From Pseudomonadota bacterium (GTDB lineage: Bacteria > Desulfobacterota > Desulfobacteria > Desulfobacterales > Desulfobacteraceae), in contig JAHJDU010000190.1 of NCBI GenBank assembly GCA_018812385.1, positions 1 to 9,288 of the forward strand: 9,288 bases of DNA, given 5' to 3'. Positions 1 to 5,493 of the stretch are shown here, piece after piece (the stretch's first letter is position 1; every line of letters starts with the position of its first letter). The notes beneath the pieces are model-generated. The model did no database searches and had not been told where the DNA came from. It saw only the letters and a list, made by a program, of their open reading frames with translations. The position numbers were made by a program, and so were the translations under genes.

Positions 1-414
1 CATGACAGGATCAAGGAATGTCAAAGCTGCTTTGTCAATTCCGGAAAGGTAGAATGCCAGTTCTCCAGCACCGCAAAGACCTGCGTCAATACATCTTTGG
101 GTTTCATTGGCTGCGCCTGCCCAGGTGGCATCAAAGCAGGCAAGCCCCTTAATCCTGTCCGGATATTTCCGGACTGACTCAATGATGACATCATTGTTTG
201 TCTTTGCATGGTCAGGGGTTCGCCAGGGGAAACCACAAATAATAGAGATATCAACCTGATACCTGTCCATTGATTTTAATAAGTCAACAATATTGCCGAT
301 GTCTGCTTTTGGTGAGTTGTAAAGTAGTTTGAACTCTGGTTCATTGTTAAAGTATCTGGAACGATCCTGTTTGACCTGTTCCGGGAAAATATGGGTATGT
401 GTGTCAATAATCAT
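1..414 (-). CDS. Amidohydrolase-family metal-dependent hydrolase, 3' end outside window (partial)
   Basis: Reading leftwards from an ATG at 414-412, 138 codons run open to the window edge, so only the N-terminal half of a protein of perhaps 270-300 residues is present. The start MIIDTHTHIFPE places an HxH metal-binding pair at H6 and H8, the first-strand signature of the amidohydrolase superfamily TIM barrel. Further in, a segment KGLACFDATWAGA followed by GLCGAGELAFY (about residues 91-123) matches the Amidohydro_2 layout, in which a G-x-G-E-L stretch begins a barrel strand. A ribosome-binding site AGGA (minus strand, 426-423) lies six bases before the ATG and supports this start. Members hydrolyse or decarboxylate diverse small molecules, so the substrate cannot be named. 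The C-terminal metal ligands are not visible. The gene is divergent from the tetrapyrrole genes and need not be related to them functionally. Confidence 0.8.
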   Translation of the reverse strand, partial: MIIDTHTHIFPEQVKQDRSRYFNNEPEFKLLYNSPKADIGNIVDLLKSMDRYQVDISIICGFPWRTPDHAKTNNDVIIESVRKYPDRIKGLACFDATWAGAANETQRCIDAGLCGAGELAFYLSGIDKAALTFLDPVM

Positions 415-429
415 GTCAATTATCCTAAA

Positions 430-480
430 TAGTGTTTGAACGAAAACTTGCCCAAACACGGGGTTTTCGGTCAGGCACTA
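430..480. repeat. 51-bp palindromic (REP-like) element, copy 1
   Basis: The left arm TAGTGTTTGAACGAAAAC (430-447) pairs with the right arm GTTTTCGGTCAGGCACTA (463-480): 15 Watson-Crick pairs, two G-T wobbles and one mismatch, around a 15-base middle. No uridine tract follows on either strand, so it is not an evident intrinsic terminator. It sits 15 bases upstream of the amidohydrolase start codon, just before its ribosome-binding site. A diverged copy lies at 555-595. The size and palindromic form resemble REP or small MITE-like intergenic elements. No flanking gene or target-site duplication is visible. Confidence 0.7.
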
Positions 481-497
481 AATAAATAGGTTAGTTA

Positions 498-526
498 TTG
501 TAAAATAGCCTAGGGCAATATATATT
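498..526 (+). promoter_or_regulatory. Candidate sigma-70-type promoter for the tetrapyrrole genes
   Basis: TTGTAA (498-503, four of six consensus bases) and TATATT (521-526, five of six) are separated by exactly 17 bases. Transcription would start near 533, giving a leader of about 77 bases that contains the second palindrome copy (555-595) and the ribosome-binding site. The direction fits the block starting at 610. The call rests only on motif match in AT-rich DNA. Confidence 0.4.
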
Positions 527-554
527 AGTTTATTCATGCAAACAAGGGCTTGAA

Positions 555-595
555 TAGTGTTTGATGGAAAATTGGCGATTTTAGGGATAGCATTA
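555..595. repeat. Diverged second copy of the palindromic element
   Basis: The left half TAGTGTTTGATGGAAAA repeats the left arm of the element at 430 (TAGTGTTTGAACGAAAA) with two changes. The right end GCATTAAATAAA matches GCACTAAATAAA of copy 1 (475-486) with one change, extending just past the palindrome. The centre has diverged: TAGTGTT pairs with AGCATTA (wobbles allowed) and AAAAT (568-572) pairs with ATTTT (578-582), with unpaired bases between. It ends 14 bases before the ATG at 610, so it probably folds in the leader of the precorrin-2 dehydrogenase transcript directly upstream of its ribosome-binding site. Confidence 0.5.
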
Positions 596-609
596 AATAA
601 AGGACAGCA

Positions 610-1278
610 ATGAAATATTATCCCATATTTCTTGATATAAAAGACAAGGATTGTCTTATCGTCGGCGGTGGTCCTGTCGGTGCGAGAAAGGCTGCAACCC
701 TTCGAAAATGCGGCGCAAATGTAAAAGTGATCAGTGATCATTTCTCGTCCTGGTTTGATGGATTAAACACAACATCCATTTGTCTTGAAAAAAAAGAATA
801 TGAGAAAAAAGACGTGAAAGGGATGTTTCTTGTTTTTGCTGCCACCAATAATGCTGATTTGAACCGGCAGATAAAAGATGATGCCTCATTGCTCAATATC
901 CTTTGTAATGTGGCTGATGCCCCGGATAATAGTGATTTTCTACTTCCTTCGATAGTGGACAGGGGGGATCTGATTGTGGCTGTTTCAACATCTGGATCAA
1001 GTCCTGCAATGGCAAAGAGAATCAAACAGGATCTTGAAAATCATTTTGGTCCTGAGTATGCGCAATTCCTGACTTTGATGGGAAATATTCGAAAAAGGCT
1101 TTTATCATCCGGCCGTGCTCCAGATGATAATAAAGCAATATTTCATGCCCTTATTGAGAAAGGTGTCCTTGAGTTGATCCAGGCCAATGATGACATAAAA
1201 ATAAACGCGGTCTTATGTGATGTTCTTGGAAAGGAATATACGTATGAAGATCTTGTTTCTTCAAGGAGTGATGAATGA
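610..1278 (+). CDS. Precorrin-2 dehydrogenase (siroheme synthase N-terminal domain, Met8/SirC type)
   Basis: This 222-residue cytosolic enzyme is expected to oxidise precorrin-2 to sirohydrochlorin with NAD+, the branch leading to siroheme and, in many sulfate reducers, to haem through the Ahb route and to cobalamin. A Rossmann nucleotide-binding loop GGGPVGARKA (residues 19-28) opens the protein. The CNVADAP stretch (99-105) places D103 where the catalytic aspartate of CysG/Met8 lies, and STSGSSPAMAK (126-136) matches the CysG S-G-G-T-S-P segment. The remaining residues form the helical dimerisation region. The length fits the stand-alone dehydrogenase; the SUMT methyltransferase half of CysG is absent. 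AAAGGA (599-604) five bases before the ATG supports the start. Its stop overlaps the next start by four bases (ATGA), implying translational coupling with the HemX-like gene. Chelatase activity as in Met8 is possible but cannot be judged from sequence. Confidence 0.92.
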   Translation: MKYYPIFLDIKDKDCLIVGGGPVGARKAATLRKCGANVKVISDHFSSWFDGLNTTSICLEKKEYEKKDVKGMFLVFAATNNADLNRQIKDDASLLNILCNVADAPDNSDFLLPSIVDRGDLIVAVSTSGSSPAMAKRIKQDLENHFGPEYAQFLTLMGNIRKRLLSSGRAPDDNKAIFHALIEKGVLELIQANDDIKINAVLCDVLGKEYTYEDLVSSRSDE

Positions 1279-2111
1279 ATCTTCAAACTGCCCAAATGGT
1301 GCTGCAGATAACAACCCTGCTCTATTTTATCAGTATGGCAGGGTATATTTTGTTTTTATTTAATCAAAAGAAAATCTATCAAAAAATAGCCTTTTGTTTT
1401 ATTTCAACAGCCGTTGTTTTTCATTTTATCAGTATGATGATTTACACCATGGCAACACAGCATGTGCCCATACAGAATTTATCCCAGAGTTTATCTCTTG
1501 CAGCATTTTTTCTGGGCTGCATGTTTTTATTTTTCCAGTACAAATTTGATCTTAAAATTCTCGGGGTATTTGCTTCAATGTTGTTATTTGGCATCATGGT
1601 GATTGTATTGATAATGCCAGAGGCAGCACCGGTGGAGAAAAATATTGTTTTAAAAGGGTTCTGGCTTTATTCCCACATTGTTCTGGTGTTTACAGGCGAG
1701 GCATCTCTTGCATTGGCATGCGGAGCAGGGATTTTGTACTTATTGCAGGAAAAAGGGATTAAGACAAAAAGACCTGGCTTTTTTTACAAACGACTACCCT
1801 CATTGGATTTTCTGGATAATGTTGGATATACCTGCTTGACCACAGGGTTTACCCTGCTTACCATCGGACTTGTGACAGGGTTTATTTATGCAAAAGTAAT
1901 CTGGGGCAGCTTCTGGAACTGGGATCCCAAAGAAGTATTCTCTGTGGGAACCTGGCTGGTGTATGCTGCCTTATTGCATCTACGTCTTTATTCGGGGTGG
2001 CGGGGCAGAAAATCAGCTATAATGACTATTATCGGATTTTTCATCATCATATTTACGTTCATCGGGGTCAATATGCTGTTAGGCGGGTATCACCAAACCT
2101 TTACAAAATAA
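1275..2111 (+). CDS. HemX/CcsA-like cytochrome c assembly family membrane protein
   Basis: This is a 278-residue polytopic inner-membrane protein with about eight hydrophobic segments (roughly 7-27, 37-57, 73-88, 94-114, 128-156, 187-207, 222-238 and 248-270). Between segments six and seven lies a WWD-type haem-handling motif, WGSFWNWDPKEV (210-221), characteristic of the CcmC/CcsA/HemX superfamily. Histidines that could ligate haem in this fold are H134, H235 and H273. A strong ribosome-binding site AAGGAG (1263-1268) lies six bases before the ATG, which overlaps the preceding stop. Position directly before hemA matches HemX of Bacillus, which lowers HemA protein level. True CcsA proteins act with Ccs1/ResB in cytochrome c haem attachment, and no ResB partner is seen here. 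Context therefore favours a HemX-like role, but cytochrome c biogenesis remains possible. Confidence 0.85.
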   Translation: MNLQTAQMVLQITTLLYFISMAGYILFLFNQKKIYQKIAFCFISTAVVFHFISMMIYTMATQHVPIQNLSQSLSLAAFFLGCMFLFFQYKFDLKILGVFASMLLFGIMVIVLIMPEAAPVEKNIVLKGFWLYSHIVLVFTGEASLALACGAGILYLLQEKGIKTKRPGFFYKRLPSLDFLDNVGYTCLTTGFTLLTIGLVTGFIYAKVIWGSFWNWDPKEVFSVGTWLVYAALLHLRLYSGWRGRKSAIMTIIGFFIIIFTFIGVNMLLGGYHQTFTK

Positions 2112-2121
2112 AGAAAGAACA

Positions 2122-3399
2122 ATGTCAAAAATTATATTAATCGGCATAAATCATAAAACCGCACCTGTTGAACTCAGGGAAAAACTGTCTTTTTCCAGTG
2201 AAGAGACAATAGCTGCACTTGAATTATTAAAGCAGGACAAGGATATTAAAGAAAGCCTTATCTTTTCTACCTGTAACAGGACAGAAATTTTATATATCCC
2301 TGGAACGGGTGAACAGGTTGATAAAATTATTGAGTTTATTTCACGTCATAAAAAAATTGATATTTCTGAATTTAAAAGTGCTTTATATGTTTATAAGGAA
2401 GATGAAGCGATCCTGCATTTATTTAAGGTTGCATCAAGCCTGGATTCAATGGTTGTAGGCGAACCCCAGATTTTGGGGCAGGTTAAACAGGCCTATAGGA
2501 CTGCCGTGGAAAACAATGCCTCGGGTGTGCTGCTGAATCGACTGATGCATAAAACCTTTAATATTGCCAAAAAAGTCAGAAAAGAAACCGGGATAGGGGA
2601 TAATGCGGTTTCCATCAGCTATGCAGCCATTGAACTTGCCAAAAAAATTTTTTCAGACTTATCCCAGAAGAGTGTCATGCTGCTGGGTGCCGGGGAGATG
2701 GCGGAACTGGCAGTGGAGCACCTGTTATCCAATAATGTGAAGCAAATTATCGTCGCAAATCGAACCTTTAAAAAGGCAGTGAATCTTGCCGCTAAATTCA
2801 ATGGACAGGCAGTCAAGTTTGAAGAAAGGGAAGATGCATTAAAGGATGTTGATATTATTATCAGTTCAACCGGTGCAACAGATTATGTATTGACCGAGAC
2901 CCAGGTCAAACAGGCCATGAAAAAAAGGCATCATAATACGCTTTTTTTTATTGATATTGCCGTTCCAAGGGATATTGATCCTAAAATAAACACGATTTCC
3001 AATGCCTATGTTTATGATATCGATGATTTGAAAAATATTGTGGAATCCAATATTGAGCAGAGGGGAAAAGAAACGGTCAAAGCTGAAAGATATATTGAAG
3101 AAGCGGTCGTAAAATTTCGCAAATGGCTGGGAAACCTTGCCATTGTCCCGACGATTAAGGCTTTGAACGATAAAATGTCTTCCATTGTTGACATTGAATG
3201 TAAAAAAACCCTTTTAAATTTGAAACACCTTTCTCAAGAGGATATCGAGGCAATCAAACGTATGACCCAGGCCATAGCAAGCAGAACCATTCATGACCCC
3301 ATCCTTTTTTTACGCAATACCGGTGACCACAGGGATGATTCCCTTTATCTCAATGTCACACGCCAATTGTTCAATATAGACCTTCCCGAGGAAGAATAG
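2122..3399 (+). CDS. hemA: Glutamyl-tRNA reductase
   Basis: HemA reduces glutamyl-tRNA(Glu) with NADPH to glutamate-1-semialdehyde, the first committed step of C5-pathway tetrapyrrole synthesis. The 425 residues show the full domain set. The catalytic N-terminal domain opens with IGINHKTAPVELRE and carries the nucleophile C51 in STCNRTE (49-55) and the conserved H99. The signature VVGEPQILGQVK (111-122) follows, then an NADPH-binding Rossmann domain with LGAGEMAE (188-195) and ANRT (212-215). A long spinal helix and the helical dimerisation domain (about 315-420) end the protein. No key residue is missing. The gene starts ten bases after the HemX-like gene with only a weak AGAAAG ribosome-binding site, so coupling to upstream translation is likely. 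Unlike many bacterial operons, hemC does not follow directly. Cellular control of HemA is often post-translational, which fits the adjacent HemX-like protein. Confidence 0.97.
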   Translation: MSKIILIGINHKTAPVELREKLSFSSEETIAALELLKQDKDIKESLIFSTCNRTEILYIPGTGEQVDKIIEFISRHKKIDISEFKSALYVYKEDEAILHLFKVASSLDSMVVGEPQILGQVKQAYRTAVENNASGVLLNRLMHKTFNIAKKVRKETGIGDNAVSISYAAIELAKKIFSDLSQKSVMLLGAGEMAELAVEHLLSNNVKQIIVANRTFKKAVNLAAKFNGQAVKFEEREDALKDVDIIISSTGATDYVLTETQVKQAMKKRHHNTLFFIDIAVPRDIDPKINTISNAYVYDIDDLKNIVESNIEQRGKETVKAERYIEEAVVKFRKWLGNLAIVPTIKALNDKMSSIVDIECKKTLLNLKHLSQEDIEAIKRMTQAIASRTIHDPILFLRNTGDHRDDSLYLNVTRQLFNIDLPEEE

Positions 3400-3458
3400 C
3401 CAAAAGCGCCAATTAAAGTTTGAGCTATGCTTTAACATCTGGCTGGAATTGGGCTATT
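3395..3458. repeat. Imperfect inverted repeat after hemA
   Basis: AATAGCC (3395-3401, overlapping the hemA stop codon) is complementary to GGCTATT (3452-3458). Inside it CCAATT (3409-3414) matches AATTGG (3447-3452), and TTAAAG (3413-3418) matches CTTTAA (3430-3435); some pairings share bases and are mutually exclusive. The DNA after it is T-rich (TTCTTTACATTTTG) but lacks a clean T run, so termination at the end of the tetrapyrrole block is possible but unproven. The stretch 3400-3538 contains no gene. Confidence 0.4.
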
Positions 3459-3464
3459 TAATTC

Positions 3465-3492
3465 TTTACATTTTGTTTAATCTTAGTGTATT
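3465..3492 (+). promoter_or_regulatory. Candidate promoter for the dksA / PHP-RNase III block
   Basis: TTTACA (3465-3470, five of six matches to the -35 consensus) is followed after 16 bases by TGTATT (3487-3492, four of six matches to the -10). It lies after the hemA inverted repeat and about 47 bases before the dksA ATG, where an independent promoter would be expected given the 139-base gap. AT-rich composition makes chance matches common. Confidence 0.3.
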
Positions 3493-3538
3493 GTTTTGTT
3501 CTGGATGTTCCTGTAATTTAAGATAAAGGGCAAATATA

Positions 3539-3901
3539 ATGGAAAAAAAAGATTTAGATTTTTTTAGAAATCTTTTGAGTGATAGACTTAAAGAGCTCCT
3601 TTCCCATGCTGACAGCACTGTAACCGGCATGACCAAACCAAAAGAAAATTTTGCCGATCCAACGGACAGGGCCTCCCATGAAGCTGAGAGAACTTTTGAA
3701 CTTCGTATCAGAGACCGTGAACATAAATTGATCAAGAAAATAAAAAAAGCACTTGTGCGTATCGAAAATGAGACATTTGGAATCTGTGAAGCTTGTGGGG
3801 AAGATATTGCCATTCAACGGATTAAGGCAAGACCTGTTACCACCCAATGCATTGACTGTAAAACCCGTGAAGAGGATATGGAGAAGGCTCTCGGAATTTA
3901 G
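3539..3901 (+). CDS. dksA: DksA/TraR-family zinc-finger transcription regulator
   Basis: DksA-type proteins enter the RNA polymerase secondary channel and, with ppGpp, repress rRNA promoters and activate stress and biosynthesis promoters. The 120 residues contain a coiled-coil hairpin with the tip motif DPTDRAS (40-46), which preserves the D-x-x-D-x-A residues needed for activity in E. coli DksA (D40, D43, A45). The arm segment ELRIRDREHKLIKKIKKAL (54-72) follows. A four-cysteine zinc finger uses C83, C86, C104 and C107, with the family signature GEDIAIQRIKARP between the pairs. The protein is shorter than E. coli DksA (151 residues), mainly at the N-terminus, as is common outside gammaproteobacteria. 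AAAGGG (3525-3530) eight bases before the ATG supports the start. The PHP-RNase III reading frame begins 18 bases after its stop, so the two are probably co-transcribed. A more distant TraR/YbiI-like role is less likely given the intact tip motif. Confidence 0.92.
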   Translation: MEKKDLDFFRNLLSDRLKELLSHADSTVTGMTKPKENFADPTDRASHEAERTFELRIRDREHKLIKKIKKALVRIENETFGICEACGEDIAIQRIKARPVTTQCIDCKTREEDMEKALGI

Positions 3902-3919
3902 CCTGCACAAGATAGCTCA

Positions 3920-5482
3920 TTGATTGATCTTCATGTACATTCTACAGCTTCAGACGGGTCCTTTTCCCCTTTAGAAATTATGACCCTGGCCAAAAAGGTC
4001 GGGGTTCAGGCCATTTCGATAACAGACCATGATACCATAGACGGTGTTAAGGAAATCTTAAAATATCCCCTGCCCCCATTTCCTGAATTTATTACCGGAG
4101 TTGAAATCAGTTGTGAGCCGCCATCAGGGTTCAGGGAAGTGGGAAGCGTTCATATGCTGGGGTATGGGTTCAGTGTTTATGATAAAAACCTTAATGCTAT
4201 TTTTGATGATGCAAAAATAGCCCGTGTCCAGAGAAATCCAAAAATCATTGAAAAATTAAACAGCCTTGGATTCAATATCACCATGGAACAGGTTGAGAAT
4301 CGGTTTGGCGCGGATCAGACAGGTCGCCCCCACATTGCAGAGTTTATGATGGAAAAAGGATATGTCAAAACATTTAGAGAAGCCTTTGACAAATATCTTG
4401 GAAAAGACAAGGTAGCTTATGTGGATAAATATAAAGTCTCCTGCCACCAGGCAATTCAAACGATTCGCCAGGCAGGCGGGATTGCGGTCCTGGCGCATCC
4501 TGGTCTTTTGAGGTTCAATAAAAGTCATCAAATAGAAAATTTTATTGATGTCCTGATGGCCGATGGCCTTGCAGGAATAGAGGTATATTATACAGATCAT
4601 GACGATCGAATGACATCTTTTTATCAAGGCCTTGCAGATCAAAAAAAGCTTATGATGACTGGAGGTTCGGATTTCCATGGATCATTTAATCAAGGTGTTC
4701 ACCTTGGTTCTGGAAAAGATAATTTGAATATTGAATATTCTCTGTTTAAAGCATTAACCCTTGAGTTGGAAGAAATCAAAGAAAAATATTTAGATTTTCG
4801 CATCCTTGAGAATAATATTGGATATTCATTTAAAAATAAATCATTGTTAAATGATGCCTTGTGTCATAGGTCTTATTTAAATGAAAATCAAGAGTCATGT
4901 CTTTGTGATAATGAGCGGCTTGAATTTTTAGGAGATGCTGTTTTAGGATTATGCATCGGACACTTGCTCATGGAAAAAAGTCCATCAAAAAATGAAGGGG
5001 AACTTTCAAAGCTAAGAGCCAACCTTGTCAGTGAGTCTGCACTTGCTGATATGGCAAGGTTTATTGATCTTGGCAGGTTTGTCAGACTTGGAAAAGGAGA
5101 AGCCTTTTCCAGGGGGTTTGATAAAAACTCCATATTATCAGATGCCTATGAAGCAGTTATTGCCGCTGTTTATCTGGATGCGGGGTTTGATACTACATAC
5201 CGGCTGATTCATGATCTTTTCAAAGAGAGCCTTGAAAAAAATTTGACTAATGATGAGACTCTGGATTATAAAAGTATGTTGCAGGAATTTGTTCAGGAGC
5301 GTGGTGCAACAACACCTCAATATGAAGTTCTCAATGAGATCGGCCCTGACCATGATAAAACCTTTGAGATCAGTTTAAATATTTTTGATATCCATTCAAG
5401 GGGTCTTGGGAAAACAAAAAAAGCAGCAGAGCAGGATTCTGCAAAAAAAGCCTTAAAGATGTTAAAAAAAATAAATCCCTGA
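3920..5482 (+). CDS. rnc: PHP-domain phosphoesterase (TrpH/YciV, RNase AM-like) fused to ribonuclease III
   Basis: One uninterrupted 520-codon frame joins two complete enzymes. Residues 1 to about 283 form a TrpH/YciV-type PHP domain with metal ligands H5, H7, D12, H37, E62, H78, H193, D251 and H253, plus the family's insertion with TGRPHIAEFM (134-143). E. coli YciV is RNase AM, a 5'-3' exonuclease trimming rRNA 5' ends; other members cleave 3',5'-bisphosphonucleotides. Residues from about 286 form RNase III: signature NERLEFLGDAVLG (331-343), catalytic E335, D339, D408 and E411, and a double-stranded-RNA-binding domain (about 449-517) with GPDHDK and GKTKKAAEQDSAKKA. RNase III cleaves duplex RNA such as rRNA precursors. 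The only usable start that keeps H5 and H7 is TTG at 3920: no in-frame ATG lies between the dksA stop and it, and no good ribosome-binding site is seen. An internal TTG (4724) could give separate RNase III. The domain calls are secure; the fusion's biological role is inferred. Confidence 0.9.
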   Translation: MIDLHVHSTASDGSFSPLEIMTLAKKVGVQAISITDHDTIDGVKEILKYPLPPFPEFITGVEISCEPPSGFREVGSVHMLGYGFSVYDKNLNAIFDDAKIARVQRNPKIIEKLNSLGFNITMEQVENRFGADQTGRPHIAEFMMEKGYVKTFREAFDKYLGKDKVAYVDKYKVSCHQAIQTIRQAGGIAVLAHPGLLRFNKSHQIENFIDVLMADGLAGIEVYYTDHDDRMTSFYQGLADQKKLMMTGGSDFHGSFNQGVHLGSGKDNLNIEYSLFKALTLELEEIKEKYLDFRILENNIGYSFKNKSLLNDALCHRSYLNENQESCLCDNERLEFLGDAVLGLCIGHLLMEKSPSKNEGELSKLRANLVSESALADMARFIDLGRFVRLGKGEAFSRGFDKNSILSDAYEAVIAAVYLDAGFDTTYRLIHDLFKESLEKNLTNDETLDYKSMLQEFVQERGATTPQYEVLNEIGPDHDKTFEISLNIFDIHSRGLGKTKKAAEQDSAKKALKMLKKINP

Positions 5483-5493
5483 TGGTTTGACTG

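Noticed and set aside
21..254. Minus-strand open frame of 77 codons near the left edge
   Set aside because: It lies in a different frame inside the amidohydrolase gene, whose translation from 414 is continuous to the window edge and shows family motifs.
430..595. CRISPR-like direct repeats
   Set aside because: There are only two diverged copies, each itself a palindrome, spaced 125 bases apart with no regular spacer unit.
478..741. Minus-strand frame of 87 codons over the intergenic region and the start of the precorrin-2 dehydrogenase gene
   Set aside because: It overlaps the promoter, the palindrome copy and the Rossmann loop of a well-supported gene, and shows no recognisable motif.
3395..3458. 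Strong rho-independent terminator after hemA
   Set aside because: The inverted repeat is interrupted, some stems are mutually exclusive, and no continuous T run follows; kept only as an inverted repeat.
3466..3910. Two minus-strand frames of over 110 codons opposite dksA
   Set aside because: Both are antisense shadows of a gene with intact DksA tip motif and zinc-finger cysteines; their residue composition looks unstructured.
4256..4678. 140-codon minus-strand frame inside the PHP domain
   Set aside because: It is antisense to conserved metal-ligand motifs of the PHP domain and has no recognisable family features.
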